In this document: piece by piece, positions 52,230 to 61,959 of the stretch | Numbering within the stretch: position 1 is the first letter of the stretch | How the letters are laid out: each line of letters begins with the position of its first letter | Assembly: GCF_032229225.1 (NCBI RefSeq) | Contig: NZ_CP135076.1 | Span: 2,585,001-2,649,000 of the forward strand | Source of the DNA: Stakelama saccharophila | Lineage (GTDB): Bacteria; Pseudomonadota; Alphaproteobacteria; Sphingomonadales; Sphingomonadaceae | DNA length: 64,000 bases | Direction: 5' to 3' | Translations under genes and position numbers: made by a program | Notes under the pieces: generated by a model | Database searches by the model: none | Seen by the model: only the letters and a program-made list of their open reading frames with translations | Told to the model about the DNA's origin: nothing

Positions 52230-52328
52230 AGCCTTTTCCAGGTTGCCCGAAAATCGGACCGGGGGAAAGGCGCCCGAACGTCGAGGATCACCCCACCGTC
52301 GTCGCGGCCCACACCCGGTTCGATCACC

Positions 52329-52865
52329 TCAGCGCCGTTCTCCGCGGTCGCGCTGGCGCGCCTCGTGGCGGGCGCGCGCCCTGCCCGCGGCGTTCAGGCG
52401 ACCGTCATTGCGATTGGTCCCACGGTTGCGCCATTGGTGGCCCCGCTCGCCCCGGCCGCGCCAGTCATGGTCGCGGTCGCCACGATTCCAGTGGCGGCGG
52501 TCACGGTCCCCATTCCGGTCGAACCCGCCCCAATGGCCGTCACGGCGGTCGCCGCGCCAGCTCTGCCGGCGATGCTGCCAGTAGCGCTGCTGCGCATTGT
52601 TCCAGCGATAGGGGCGACGATATCGGTCATAGACGTACACGCCGGTGCCGGGATAATAATAATCGCCGTACCATCCCCAATAGGGATTTCCGTAGGCGCC
52701 GTCATAATATCCGCCATAATAGGCGTCGTCATAATAGTCGCCGTAATATCCCGGCGAGCCATAGCCCGCCGATACGCCGCTATAGCCATAGCCGTCGGTG
52801 CAGGCAGCCAGGCCGAGGCCGGCCGCCACGATCAGGGCGCCGGTGGTGTAACGGGAAAGAGCCAT
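52329..52865 (-). CDS. Lipoprotein with Tyr/Gly-rich and Arg/Asp-rich repeats
   Basis: 178 residues from MALSRYTTG, preceded by AGGAGAAGAAGCG. The lipobox LAACTDGYGY places it in the envelope. Residues ~25-65 are almost only Tyr, Gly, Asp and Pro (GYYGDYYDDAYYGGYYDG...). The rest is Arg/Asp/Trp-rich (RQSWRGDRRDGHWGGFDRN). Low-complexity proteins like this may be sticky surface or assembly-prone proteins. No family recognised. Confidence 0.7.
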   Translation of the reverse strand: MALSRYTTGALIVAAGLGLAACTDGYGYSGVSAGYGSPGYYGDYYDDAYYGGYYDGAYGNPYWGWYGDYYYPGTGVYVYDRYRRPYRWNNAQQRYWQHRRQSWRGDRRDGHWGGFDRNGDRDRRHWNRGDRDHDWRGRGERGHQWRNRGTNRNDGRLNAAGRARARHEARQRDRGERR

Positions 52866-52983
52866 CGCTTCTTCTCCTGTACGGACCGACAAACGGCGGC
52901 GTACACGCCGATGGGCGCGACCGAGCCGGTTACATTCATATAGGAAGGCAAACGTCGGCTGCGAAGTCCTTGTTCCGGCGCGA

Positions 52984-53529
52984 TCAATCGCCCGCGAACT
53001 GCACCAGGCTGGTCACCGCCAGATTCTCGCCGCGCAGCATTTCGGCGCCGCCCAGGTCCGGCAGTTCGATGACGAAAGCCGCCTGGCGCACCGTCGCCCC
53101 GGCCTTGCGCAGCAACCGCACCGCCGCGCGCGCGGTGCCGCCGGTCGCGATCAGATCGTCGACGAGCAGGACGTTGGCGCCGGGCGTACACGCATCGGCA
53201 TGGATGGCGATGCGGTCGGTGCCGTATTCCAGCGCATATTCTTCGGCGATGGTGGCGCCGGGAAGCTTGCCGTCCTTGCGGATAAGCAGCACGCCGGCGC
53301 CGAGCGCCAGGGCGATGGCAGGGGCGAAGACGAAGCCACGCGCCTCGATACCGGCGACGATGTCGACCGGCACCGCGATCTGATCGAGCATCCGCTCGAC
53401 CGAGAGTTGCAGTCCCTGCGGGTCGAGCAACAGCGTCGTGATGTCGCGGAACTGGACCCCCGGCTTCGGAAAGTCGGGGATCGTCCGGATCCGCCGCCGG
53501 ATATCGTCATTCGCGGCGGCGGCTGCCAT
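52984..53529 (-). CDS. apt: Adenine phosphoribosyltransferase
   Basis: 181 residues. VLLVDDLIATGGTARA is the PRPP-binding motif; GIEARGFVFAPAIA and IRKDGKLPGATIAEEYALEYGTD are family blocks. It salvages adenine to AMP. Its ATG shares one base with the cytochrome c1 stop (TGATG), so it is the last gene of the bc1 transcript. The long frame to 54057 is read-through of the neighbour. Confidence 0.95.
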   Translation of the reverse strand: MAAAAANDDIRRRIRTIPDFPKPGVQFRDITTLLLDPQGLQLSVERMLDQIAVPVDIVAGIEARGFVFAPAIALALGAGVLLIRKDGKLPGATIAEEYALEYGTDRIAIHADACTPGANVLLVDDLIATGGTARAAVRLLRKAGATVRQAAFVIELPDLGGAEMLRGENLAVTSLVQFAGD

Positions 53530-54383
53530 CAATGCTTCTTGTCGCGCCAGATATTCTTGTAGGCGCCGAAGGTGAGGCCGCAGAAGATCAGGATGAACAG
53601 CACCGCCGCATAGCCGACCTGGTGCCGCTTGATCTTGTCCGGTTCCGCCGTCCAGGTCAGGAAGGCCGCGACATCGGTGGCCATCTGATCGACGGTCGCC
53701 TCGGTGCCGTCCGCATACTGGACCTGCCCGGCCGAGGTCAGCGGCGGCGGCATGGCGAGGTTCAACGTCGGGAAATACGGATTGTAGTGCAGCCCCGGCG
53801 GCGTCTTGGCGGTCGGGAATTGCGCGAGCAGTTCCTTCGGCTGGTCGCGATAACCGGTGATCAGCGAATGGATATAGGCCGCCCCGCCCTCGCGCGCCTT
53901 CACCATCAACGACAGGTCCGGCGGCACCGCATTGTTGTTCGCCGCCTTTGCCGCGACCTCGTTGGGAAAGGGGAGCGGGAAGTGATCCGCCGGCCTGTTG
54001 GGACGGGTGTCGGCTTCGCCGGTGTCGGGGTTCACGTCCGGCTGTTCGATCTGCCACTGCTCGGCGATCGCCTTCACCTCCGGCCCGGTATAGCCGAGCT
54101 GTTCAAGGTCGCGGAACGCGACGTGCCGCAGCGAATGGCAGGCGGAGCAGACCTCCTTGTAGACCTGGAAGCCGCGCTGCAACTGCTGCTTGTCCCAGTG
54201 GCCGAAGGGTCCGTCCGAAGCCAGGTGCAGCGGCTTCGGTTCGAGGTGATACTCCTCCGCCGCGCTTTCGGCCGGCGGATTGGTGATCAGCTCGCTCACC
54301 GTTCCCCACAGCGCGATCAGCAGCACGAAGGTGAAGGCCGCACCGATAAGATAGTTGAGATAGCGCAGAACCAGCGAAACCAT
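53529..54383 (-). CDS. petC: Cytochrome c1 of the bc1 complex
   Basis: 284 residues. The heme-c site CSACHS near residue 80 and the distal Met in the NLAMPPPL region (axial ligand) are conserved. An N-terminal hydrophobic segment acts as signal, and the C-terminal VGYAAVLFILIFCGLTFGAY anchors it. It takes electrons from the Rieske protein to a soluble cytochrome c. Fifteen bases after cytochrome b. Confidence 0.95.
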   Translation of the reverse strand: MVSLVLRYLNYLIGAAFTFVLLIALWGTVSELITNPPAESAAEEYHLEPKPLHLASDGPFGHWDKQQLQRGFQVYKEVCSACHSLRHVAFRDLEQLGYTGPEVKAIAEQWQIEQPDVNPDTGEADTRPNRPADHFPLPFPNEVAAKAANNNAVPPDLSLMVKAREGGAAYIHSLITGYRDQPKELLAQFPTAKTPPGLHYNPYFPTLNLAMPPPLTSAGQVQYADGTEATVDQMATDVAAFLTWTAEPDKIKRHQVGYAAVLFILIFCGLTFGAYKNIWRDKKH

Positions 54384-54398
54384 GATTGTCGTTGCCCC

Positions 54399-55703
54399 TT
54401 ATTCAGCCGGTGCGACGTTGCCGTCGACGGCCGTCTCGCGCATGCGCGATCCGCTCTTGCCCTCCAGCACGGCCTCGGTGATCGAGTTCGGCAGCGGGCG
54501 CGGACGCTCCAGCGCCGAGACGATCGGCAGGATGATCAGGAAGTGCGCGAAATAATAGCCCGAAGTGATCTGCCCGAGGATCAGATAGGTGGGCGTCGCT
54601 TCCGATCCGCCGACCCAGCCGAGCACGAGCACGTCGATCACCAGGATCCAGAAGAAGATCCGATAGACCGGACGATAGTTGCTCGACCGTACCGGCGACT
54701 TGTCCAGCCACGGCAGGAAGAACAAGAGCAGGATCGAGCCGAACATCGCCAGCACGCCCCACAGCTTCGCCGGCAGGATGAAGTCCGCGGTGAACGAGCG
54801 CAGGATCGCGTAGAATGGCCAGAAATACCATTCGGGCACGATATGCGCCGGCGTCGAAAGCGGATTGGCCGGGATATAGTTGTCCGGATGGCCGAAATAA
54901 TTCGGCGCGAAGAACAGGATGATCGCGAAGACCAGCATGAACACGCCCAGGCCGAAGCCGTCCTTCGCGGTGTAATAGGGGTGGAACGGCACCGTGTCCT
55001 GTTCGCCCTTTACATCGACGCCGGTGGGATTGTTCGACCCCGGAATGTGCAGCGCCCAGATATGCAGGACGATGACGCCCGCGATCACGAAGGGCAGCAG
55101 ATAGTGCAGCGAGAAGAAGCGGTTGAGCGCCGCATTGTCGGGCGCATAGCCGCCCAGCAGCCAGATGCGGATATTCTCGCCGACCACCGGGATGGCCGAG
55201 AAGAAGCCGGTGATCACCTGCGCGCCCCAGAAGCTCATCTGCCCCCAGGGCAGGACATAGCCCATGAAGGCGGTGGCCATCATCAGGAGGAAGATGACGA
55301 CGCCCAGCAGCCACACCATCTCGCGCGGCGGCTTGTAGGACCCGTAATAGAGCCCGCGAAAGATATGGGTATAGACGACGATGAAGAACATCGACGCGCC
55401 GTTGGCGTGCGCATAGCGCAGGAACCAGCCGGCATTTACGTCGCGCATCAGATGCTCGACCGAATCGAACGCGACCGCGCCGTTCGCGGCATAGTGCATG
55501 GCGAGCACGACGCCGGTGATGATCTGAATGGCGAGCGCGGCACCCGCCAGCACGCCGAAATTCCAGAAATAGTTCAGGTTGCGCGGCACCGGGTAGCCGG
55601 CGCCCACGGCATTATAGACCAGGCGGGGAAGCGGCAGCTTCTCGTCCACCCACTGCATCACGGGATGCTTCGGCCGATACTGTTCTGCCCAGGGAAAACT
55701 CAT
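54399..55703 (-). CDS. petB: Cytochrome b of the bc1 complex
   Basis: 434 residues, about eight spans. Heme-binding His pairs lie in [10 protein letters not shown] and [17 protein letters not shown]; the quinol-oxidation PEWYFW motif ([13 protein letters not shown]) is present; [19 protein letters not shown] is conserved. It carries both quinone sites. The polar C-terminal tail ([15 protein letters not shown]) is longer than minimal. Four bases after the Rieske gene stop. Confidence 0.96.
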   Translation of the reverse strand: MSFPWAEQYRPKHPVMQWVDEKLPLPRLVYNAVGAGYPVPRNLNYFWNFGVLAGAALAIQIITGVVLAMHYAANGAVAFDSVEHLMRDVNAGWFLRYAHANGASMFFIVVYTHIFRGLYYGSYKPPREMVWLLGVVIFLLMMATAFMGYVLPWGQMSFWGAQVITGFFSAIPVVGENIRIWLLGGYAPDNAALNRFFSLHYLLPFVIAGVIVLHIWALHIPGSNNPTGVDVKGEQDTVPFHPYYTAKDGFGLGVFMLVFAIILFFAPNYFGHPDNYIPANPLSTPAHIVPEWYFWPFYAILRSFTADFILPAKLWGVLAMFGSILLLFFLPWLDKSPVRSSNYRPVYRIFFWILVIDVLVLGWVGGSEATPTYLILGQITSGYYFAHFLIILPIVSALERPRPLPNSITEAVLEGKSGSRMRETAVDGNVAPAE

Positions 55704-55707
55704 GGTC

Positions 55708-56298
55708 TCAGGCCTCCCCTACCAGGACGGTGGTATCCGATGTGAACTTGTATTCCGGCACGAAAAGGTTTTTCGGCGCCGGCCCCTGCCGGATGCGCGC
55801 GGCGGTATCGTACACCGAACCGTGACAGGGGCAGAAATAGCCGCCGAACGGTCCGCGCGTCTCGCCCTCGCCCGCACCCAGCGGCACGCAGCCGAGATGG
55901 GTACACACGCCCAGCGTGATCAGCCAGTTCTCGTGCCCTTCCTTGGTGCGCTGCGCCAGCGTTTCGGGATCGCGCAGTTCGGAAAGCGGAACGGCCTCCG
56001 CCTCGGCGATTTCCTTCGGCGTCAGGTTGCGCACGAACAGCGGCTGCTTGCGAAAGCTGGTGGTGATCGCCTGGCCCGGCTCGATCCCGGACAGGTCGAC
56101 CGTCGTCGTCGACAGCGCCAGCACGTCGGCCGACGGGTTCATCTGGTTGATGAGCGGCAGCGCGATGACACCGGCGCCGACCCCGGCGAACGCGACCGCA
56201 CCGATCGAAAGATAGTCGCGGCGGCGCGGATTCTCGACATGATCCTCGCGATCGGTCGAAGACTCTCCTGGTGGTAGCGCGTTGTCAGCCGTTGCCAT
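55708..56298 (-). CDS. petA: Rieske iron-sulfur protein of the bc1 complex
   Basis: 196 residues. One N-terminal membrane segment ([21 protein letters not shown]) carries a twin-Arg-like NPRRRDYL start, as Rieske proteins use Tat export. The 2Fe-2S ligands are CTHLGC and CPCHGS, about 20 residues apart. First gene of a petA-petB-petC-apt transcript. The spacer to cytochrome b is only four bases. Confidence 0.96.
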   Translation of the reverse strand: MATADNALPPGESSTDREDHVENPRRRDYLSIGAVAFAGVGAGVIALPLINQMNPSADVLALSTTTVDLSGIEPGQAITTSFRKQPLFVRNLTPKEIAEAEAVPLSELRDPETLAQRTKEGHENWLITLGVCTHLGCVPLGAGEGETRGPFGGYFCPCHGSVYDTAARIRQGPAPKNLFVPEYKFTSDTTVLVGEA

Positions 56299-56487
56299 GA
56301 ATCAACCCTTGCAATCCTCTTCGCTCGCACAAGCGCCTGTCAGGGTACCGACGCGGCAGGCACGCTTGCGCCGGGCCGACCGGTTTTCCCGGTAGCCCGC
56401 GGCCTGATAAACGGCGAACGACCGCTTTGCCAACAGCAATTTGCCCACGCTTGTCCCCCGCACCCCCGCGCGGCTAAGGCCCCGTCC

Positions 56488-56937
56488 ATGCGAATGGCAC
56501 TGTTTCAGCCCGATATCGCCGGCAATGTCGGCACGGTGATCCGCCTCGCCGCCTGCCTGGGTGCGGCGGTCGACCTGATCGAGCCGATGGGTTTCGCCTA
56601 TTCCGATCGCGCGCTCGCCCGCGCCGGCATGGACTATGTCGGCCGGGCCGAGGTCGTCCGCCATGCCGACTGGGACGCCTTTGCCGCGACTCTGGCGGGG
56701 CGGCTCGTGCTGTTCACGACGCGCGGCGACACACGCCACTGCGACGCGCGATACCGCGCCGACGACATATTGCTGTTCGGCTCCGAAAGCGCGGGTGCGC
56801 CCGCCTTCGTCCACGATTGCGCCGATCTGCGGCTGCGCATCCCGATCGCGGCCGATACGCGGTCCTTGAACCTCGCGGTCGCAGCGGGCATCGCGCTTGG
56901 CGAGGCGCTGCGGCAGACGAAGGGATGGCCGGAATGA
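56488..56937 (+). CDS. trmL: tRNA (cytidine(34)-2'-O)-methyltransferase, TrmL type
   Basis: 149 residues of the small SPOUT family: ALFQPDIAGNVGTVIRLAACLG, DILLFGSESAGAPAFV and RIPIAADTRSLNLAVAAGIALGEAL form the knot that binds S-adenosylmethionine. It methylates the wobble base of leucine tRNAs in E. coli. The stop overlaps the hemF start as ATGA. Confidence 0.92.
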   Translation: MRMALFQPDIAGNVGTVIRLAACLGAAVDLIEPMGFAYSDRALARAGMDYVGRAEVVRHADWDAFAATLAGRLVLFTTRGDTRHCDARYRADDILLFGSESAGAPAFVHDCADLRLRIPIAADTRSLNLAVAAGIALGEALRQTKGWPE

Positions 56938-57776
56938 CGGAACTGGACGATCAGCAGCAACGCGCGCGCGACTGGTTCGAACATCTGCGCGACCGGATTT
57001 GCGAGGCGTTCCGGGCAATCGAGCACGAAGCGGGGTCCGAGGCCGATTTCACCTTTGTTCCGTGGGACCGCGTCGACCCCGACGGAGCGCCCGGCGGCGG
57101 CGGCGTGCGTGGCGTGATGAAGGGCAAGGTGTTCGAAAAGGTGGGCGTCAACGTCTCCACCGTGTTCGGCCGCTTTGAAGGCGAATTCGCCAAGTCCATC
57201 CACGGCGCGGGCGAGGACCCGCGATTCGTCGCCACCGGAATCAGCCTCGTCGCGCACATGGCCAATCCGCATGTGCCGGCGGTGCACATGAACACCCGCT
57301 TTCTGACGACGACGAAGCGGTGGTTCGGCGGCGGTGCGGACCTGAACCCGCCCATTCCCTATGACGAAGACACCGCCGACTTCCACGCCGTGCTGAAGCG
57401 CGCGTGCGACGCGCACGATCCCGGATATTATCCGCGCTTCAAGAAATGGGCGGACGATTATTTCTACATCCCGCACCGCCAGGTGCATCGCGGCGTGGGC
57501 GGCATCTTCTACGATCACCTGGAAGGCGATTTCGACGCCGATTTCGCCTTTACCCGCGATGTTGGCCGGGCCTTTCTGGAAATCTTTCCGCAGATCGTCC
57601 GGCGGCGCATGTACCACGACTGGACCGAGGCCGATATCGCGCAACAGCGCGCATGGCGCGGCCGCTATGCCGAATTCAACCTCGTCTACGATCGCGGCAC
57701 GCTGTTCGGGCTGAAGACCGGCGGCAACATCGATGCGATCCTGATGAGCCTGCCGCCCGTGGCGACATGGGACTGA
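56934..57776 (+). CDS. hemF: Oxygen-dependent coproporphyrinogen III oxidase
   Basis: 280 residues. GGGVRGVMKGKVFEKVGVNVS, NPHVPAVHMNTRFL, WFGGGADLNPPIPY and RRQVHRGVGGIFYDHL-like text are HemF blocks; QAWRGRYAEFNLVYDRGTLFGLKTGG near the end is diagnostic. It makes protoporphyrinogen IX with O2. The frame extends upstream to 56817, but the ATGA overlap with trmL fixes the start. Confidence 0.95.
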   Translation: MTELDDQQQRARDWFEHLRDRICEAFRAIEHEAGSEADFTFVPWDRVDPDGAPGGGGVRGVMKGKVFEKVGVNVSTVFGRFEGEFAKSIHGAGEDPRFVATGISLVAHMANPHVPAVHMNTRFLTTTKRWFGGGADLNPPIPYDEDTADFHAVLKRACDAHDPGYYPRFKKWADDYFYIPHRQVHRGVGGIFYDHLEGDFDADFAFTRDVGRAFLEIFPQIVRRRMYHDWTEADIAQQRAWRGRYAEFNLVYDRGTLFGLKTGGNIDAILMSLPPVATWD

Positions 57777-58384
57777 CGCCGGTCCGCAGCGGCGATGTCG
57801 CGACAGTCGTGACCTCGCTGGAGATGGTCGAGCGGCCGGACCTGCCCGAACCGCCGCCCTCGCCGCTGTCGCTGGTGCGCTGGCCGGCGCCCGGCCTGAC
57901 GCGCTACCGCGACCTGTTCCGGCGTGTCGGCGGCCCCTGGCTGTGGTATTCGCGCCTCGCCATGGCCGATGCGGACCTGGCGCGGATTCTGGAGAATCCC
58001 GACGTGCAGGTTCACGCCGTGCGCGACGCGGACGCCGACGGGGATGTCGGCATGCTGGAACTCGATTTCCGCGAGCCCGACAGTTGCGAGCTTTCCTATG
58101 TCGGGCTGGTGCCCGGCCGGACCGGCAAGGGCCATGGCCGCTGGCTGATGGCGCACGCGCTACGGCTCGCCTGGCGGCCGGGCGTCCGGCGGGTATGGGT
58201 GCACACCTGCACGCTCGACCATCCCGGCGCGCTCCGCTTCTATCGCAGAAGCGGGTTCCGGCCGTTCAAGCGGACCATGGAGACCTTCCCCGATCCGCGC
58301 ATACTCGGCCTCCTGCCGCCGGACATGGGCGCACATGTGCCGATGCTGGCCGATCCGCCAGGCGGAGCACCGCCGGAACGCTAG
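57767..58384 (+). CDS. GNAT-family N-acetyltransferase
   Basis: 205 residues. The acetyl-CoA-binding stretch is GLVPGRTGKGHGRWLMAHAL (R/Q-x-x-G-x-G/A) and the C-terminal VHTCTLDHPGALRFYRRSGF completes the GNAT core. Its start lies inside the hemF stop region (10-base overlap), so it is coupled. The acceptor is unknown. Its stop TAG and the convergent gene's stop share CTAG (58381-58384). Confidence 0.85.
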   Translation: MGLTPVRSGDVATVVTSLEMVERPDLPEPPPSPLSLVRWPAPGLTRYRDLFRRVGGPWLWYSRLAMADADLARILENPDVQVHAVRDADADGDVGMLELDFREPDSCELSYVGLVPGRTGKGHGRWLMAHALRLAWRPGVRRVWVHTCTLDHPGALRFYRRSGFRPFKRTMETFPDPRILGLLPPDMGAHVPMLADPPGGAPPER

Positions 58385-59115
58385 CGCCCGCTCTTTGCGA
58401 GCTGGCGGTACACCGCGATCTTCACCAGGATGTCGGCGATGCTCGCGGCCATGCTGATCGCCGCCGTCACTGCCATCAGCACGATGTTCGCGACCGGGCT
58501 GCCGCCGGCGCCGCCGATTGCGCCCGCCATGGCCGAAGGGATGGACGACAGCACATTGCCCGTCAGCCAGATCGCGACGGAGACGAACATCAGCGTCCAG
58601 GCATGCCGCCGGGTCAGATCGAAACTTCGGCTGATCGCCTCGATGGGGCCGAGCTTCGGTTCCACCATCAGCACCGGGCCGAGCAGATAGCAGCGACCGA
58701 GCAGATAGAGGCCCGGCACCACGAGCAGCAGCATGCCCGCCCCGATGATCAGGCGCGCGACGACCATCGCCAGCACGAACATTGCGAACCGCGCGAGCGC
58801 CAGGCGCATCGCCTCGCCCACCGTCGGCTTGCCCCGCAGGACGAGGGCATAGATCGTCGCCGCACCGAACATGCCCAGCACGGCCGCACTCAACGACCAG
58901 GGCGCCAGCGCGATGTAACCGTCGAACACCGCGCGCGCCGCCTCTACATCGCCCGGCGCGACGCCGCCTTCGGGAATTTCCGGCACCGAGGCGAGCAACA
59001 GGGTGGCGTAGAGCGGCAGGAACAGGAAGGGGGCGGCGATGCGAACCAGCAGGTCGCGCTCGCGCCGCCAGAGCGCCAGCGCCGCCTGCAACGCGGCGGA
59101 CATGTCCAGGGTCAT
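58381..59115 (-). CDS. Polytopic membrane protein
   Basis: 244 residues with several hydrophobic spans (APFLFLPLYATLLLASV; LSAAVLGMFGAATIYALVL; AMFVLAMVVARLIIGAGMLLLVVPGLYLLG). No transport or enzyme motif is certain. The start ATG 59115 overlaps the upstream gene stop as ATGA. Probably a stable membrane partner of its neighbour. A much longer frame upstream is a read-through. Confidence 0.7.
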   Translation of the reverse strand: MTLDMSAALQAALALWRRERDLLVRIAAPFLFLPLYATLLLASVPEIPEGGVAPGDVEAARAVFDGYIALAPWSLSAAVLGMFGAATIYALVLRGKPTVGEAMRLALARFAMFVLAMVVARLIIGAGMLLLVVPGLYLLGRCYLLGPVLMVEPKLGPIEAISRSFDLTRRHAWTLMFVSVAIWLTGNVLSSIPSAMAGAIGGAGGSPVANIVLMAVTAAISMAASIADILVKIAVYRQLAKSGR

Positions 59116-59939
59116 GCCGGAACCGCGACGCCGCGTGTGCCGCCATGGCCGCACACCGCTTCGTAGAGCTGGGCGACGAAGACCGCCTGGATCACGGTGA
59201 AGATCGTGCCGACGCCCGCCACCAGGATGCCGGTCAGCACCTTGGCCGTGGTGATCGGTCCGCCGCCGCCGAGCAGCAAGGTCAGCAATGTGCCGACGAC
59301 CGACTTGGTGGCGAGTTCGGCGACCAGCGACACCAGCAGGTAAAGCAATATCACGCCGATGATCGGAAAGGTCAGGCCGTCGGTCAGCCGCCAGGACCGC
59401 GGGATCGCGCGCAGACCCACCCGCTCCGCCACCAGGATCGGCGTCACCAGCAGGAGCCGCGCCAACAGGAAGACGAGCAGCGGGATCAGGATCACCACAT
59501 ACAGCGCCACGACCGCCAGGCCGGTCGGCGACAGATCCAGATCGCGGTGCGCCATCGCCATCAGATCGGCCCCGGTCGCCGCCAGGATCAACGGCAGCGG
59601 CACGAGCAGCAGCGCCAACGCCGCGAGCAGGACAAGCGCCACGCCGATCACCACCGGCAGGCGGATCAGGCCCAGCCGACCGCCGGCGCCGGCATCGAGC
59701 CGGTCCACCACGATCGCCGTGATCGCGAGCTTGGCCCACAGAACCACGATCCCCTGGACGAGCTGTGCGACGCCAAGCCCGATCTTCACCGCCTGCGCGT
59801 CGGTCGCCTGAAGCGGCTGCAACGCTTCCATGATCGCCAACGGCACGAAAATGCCGATCAACGCGATGGGCAGGACCGCGGATATGCGATCGCCGAGGAA
59901 CGCCGTCGTCCGTTCCCAGACGATACCCATCTTGACCAT
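59112..59939 (-). CDS. Polytopic membrane protein, partner of the preceding entry
   Basis: 275 residues from MVKMGIVWERTTAF. About six spans (ISAVLPIALIGIFVPLAIM; VVIGVALVLLAALALLLVPL; LAVVALYVVILIPLLVFLLA; FPIIGVILLYLLVSLVA, with others). No functional signature was recognised. Overlaps the next gene by four bases; the pair may form one complex. Divergent from lipB. Confidence 0.7.
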   Translation of the reverse strand: MVKMGIVWERTTAFLGDRISAVLPIALIGIFVPLAIMEALQPLQATDAQAVKIGLGVAQLVQGIVVLWAKLAITAIVVDRLDAGAGGRLGLIRLPVVIGVALVLLAALALLLVPLPLILAATGADLMAMAHRDLDLSPTGLAVVALYVVILIPLLVFLLARLLLVTPILVAERVGLRAIPRSWRLTDGLTFPIIGVILLYLLVSLVAELATKSVVGTLLTLLLGGGGPITTAKVLTGILVAGVGTIFTVIQAVFVAQLYEAVCGHGGTRGVAVPA

Positions 59940-60018
59940 TGGTCGCCCCACCCTCAATTGCAGTTCGCGAACGGTCTTCGTCGCACAACGGGTTTAGCCA
60001 AGCACCACCGCCTTGCCA

Positions 60019-60714
60019 ATGCCAGCCGACATCATGTCCCCGGACCCCGTCCGCCTGATCGAAGGCGTGGAATGGTGCGTCGCGCCAGGGCTGACCGAGT
60101 ATAGCCGGGCGCTGACCGCGATGGAGGCGCGGGCCGCCGCCATCGCCGCCGGAACGGCGCGCGAGCGGGTCTGGCTGGTGGAACACCCCCCGGTCTATAC
60201 CGCGGGCACCAGCGCCGATCTGCGCGAACTCGTCGATCCGCGCTTTCCGGTCCACGAAACCGGTCGCGGCGGACGCTACACCTATCACGGCCCCGGCCAG
60301 CGCGTCGGCTATCTGATGCTTGACCTGAACGCCCGCGGCCGCGACATCCGGCGATTCGTCCATTCGCTGGAAAACTGGCTTGTCGCCACGCTCGCCGATT
60401 TCGGAATTTCCTGCAGAACGGTGCCCGGCCGGGTCGGGATCTGGACGGACGACGAGGGCAGCGAGGCGAAGATCGGCGCCATCGGCATCCGGGTGAAGCG
60501 CTGGGTTAGCTTCCACGGCTTTGCGATCAATCTCGATCCCGATCTCCAGCATTTTCAAGGTATTGTGCCCTGCGGGATCGCCGACGCACCGGTGACGAGC
60601 GCGGCCAGGCTGGGAAATCGCATGGCGCCGCGCGCATTCGACGAAGCGCTCGCCGCGCGCTTTCCCGGCTTCCTTTCGGCACTTGCCGATGACGGCGCGC
60701 AAAAGGACCCTTGA
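60019..60714 (+). CDS. lipB: Octanoyltransferase
   Basis: 231 residues. [51 protein letters not shown] and [10 protein letters not shown] carry the catalytic Cys-Lys pair of LipB. It transfers octanoyl from acyl-carrier protein to lipoyl domains. Start by ATG 60019; TTG 60013 and ATG 60034 are close alternatives. Confidence 0.94.
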   Translation: MPADIMSPDPVRLIEGVEWCVAPGLTEYSRALTAMEARAAAIAAGTARERVWLVEHPPVYTAGTSADLRELVDPRFPVHETGRGGRYTYHGPGQRVGYLMLDLNARGRDIRRFVHSLENWLVATLADFGISCRTVPGRVGIWTDDEGSEAKIGAIGIRVKRWVSFHGFAINLDPDLQHFQGIVPCGIADAPVTSAARLGNRMAPRAFDEALAARFPGFLSALADDGAQKDP

Positions 60715-60800
60715 GGGCGGGCGACCAAAGGACTAATGTCCACCGCGATTTGGGTGATAAGGCCAGCGTGCTGACCAAATCCACTATTAGGGAGCTCTAA

Positions 60801-61070
60801 ATGCGTGCACTCATCTCCAAAGTCGTCACCGGTTCGATGATCGCCGGCGCGGCGCTGATGGTTTCGGCCTGCGGCGGAACCGACGAAACGACCGACAACA
60901 CCACCATCACGGATCTCAATTCGACCGACACGATGGGCACCATGGACGACAATATGTCGATGGTCGACGGCGCCATGGGCAACGACGCCATGATGGCGAA
61001 CGACATGATGGCCAATGACATGATGTCGAACGACATAATGGGCAACGACATGATGTCGAACGAGATGTAA
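60801..61070 (+). CDS. Met-rich lipoprotein with pentapeptide repeats
   Basis: 89 residues. Type II signal peptide with lipobox VSACGG. The second half is a run of near-repeats [A/S/G]ND[M/I]M (ANDMM, ANDMM, SNDIM, GNDMM, SNEM) after an acidic, Thr-rich spacer. Met-rich periplasmic tracts often bind copper or silver; that is an inference here. A ribosome site AGGGAG lies 9-10 bases before the ATG. A terminator follows. Confidence 0.75.
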   Translation: MRALISKVVTGSMIAGAALMVSACGGTDETTDNTTITDLNSTDTMGTMDDNMSMVDGAMGNDAMMANDMMANDMMSNDIMGNDMMSNEM

Positions 61071-61094
61071 TCTCGGCCGCAACGGTTTTCCGAA

Positions 61095-61123
61095 GGGCCG
61101 TCCGGGCGACCGGGCGGCCCTTT
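61095..61123 (+). terminator. Terminator after the Met-rich lipoprotein gene
   Basis: GGGCCGTCCGG and CCGGGCGGCCC pair around GCGA with one bulge; TTTCG follows. The short T run makes it a moderate prediction. Confidence 0.65.
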
Positions 61124-61275
61124 CGATTCCCCGCCCGTACCTTTTTTCCGTCGGTTCGCGTGCCACGGCGGCCGGACGGGACAATAAGGCGGTCCATCAA
61201 AAAAACGCTTGGGACGGCGCGGCAAATTATCTAATCCTGCCATGGTGGGGCCCGATTGCCGGGCGAGAGGATATT

Positions 61276-61959
61276 ATGCGCGTTTTTCGTATCTTGGCGG
61301 CCATCGCCGCGATGTTCGTCACCTTTTCAGCCGCCCCGGCATCGGCGCAGTTCTTCCTGAAACCGGTCGACCTTTCCGGGCCGAAGGTCACCGGCGCGGA
61401 ACCTGGCATGGTGGGCCAGGCCCTGCCCGGCGCGACGCCGGCGGAATTGCGCGCGGCCCTGGTCTGGAACCTGCGCGCCGCCCTCAACGTCGCGGCCCTG
61501 CAATGCCAGTTCGAGCCGACGTTGATCACGATCAACCAGTATAACACGCTGTTGTCGGACCATTCCCAGGAGCTGAAATCCGCCTACGAGACCCTGTCGG
61601 CCTATTTCCAGCGAATGGAAAAGACGAAAAAGGCCGCACAACTGGCGCTCGACCAGTATGGCACCCGCGTCTATTCCGGTTTCTCCACCGTCGGCGGGCA
61701 GCTCAGCTTCTGCCAGACCGCCAACGACATCGGCAGCGAGGTGCTGTTCGCCAAGCAGCAGACGCTGGGCGACATCGCGCAGGCGCGCATGTATGAGCTG
61801 CGCCGCAGCCTCTTGTCCTGGGGCGATCAGCAATTCCGCAACCGCTTCGGCTGGGAAGTGCCCGACCTGGTCAACTTCTCCCGCCCCGAATGCTGGGACG
61901 AGGGCGTGTATCGGCCGCGCAAATGCGGCATCTATCCGGTGGGCCGCTATCTCGGCTGA
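61276..61959 (+). CDS. Hypothetical exported protein
   Basis: 227 residues. The signal peptide FRILAAIAAMFVTFSAAPASAQ is cleavable after ASA. The mature part holds several Cys (QCQFEP, SFCQTAND, RPECWDEGVYRPRKCG) and a long amphipathic helix (DHSQELKSAYETLSAYFQRM). It resembles sphingomonad hypothetical exported proteins but I cannot name it. GAGAGGATATT precedes the ATG. Confidence 0.72.
   Translation: MRVFRILAAIAAMFVTFSAAPASAQFFLKPVDLSGPKVTGAEPGMVGQALPGATPAELRAALVWNLRAALNVAALQCQFEPTLITINQYNTLLSDHSQELKSAYETLSAYFQRMEKTKKAAQLALDQYGTRVYSGFSTVGGQLSFCQTANDIGSEVLFAKQQTLGDIAQARMYELRRSLLSWGDQQFRNRFGWEVPDLVNFSRPECWDEGVYRPRKCGIYPVGRYLG

Noticed and set aside
53532..55745. 737-residue plus-strand frame
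   Set aside because: Antisense shadow of cytochrome b and c1; Arg/His/Asp-rich composition typical of GC-rich antisense.
58381..60702. 773-residue minus-strand frame
   Set aside because: Read-through. Its upstream part is antisense to lipB and out of frame with the 275-residue membrane gene; only the last 244 codons are coding.
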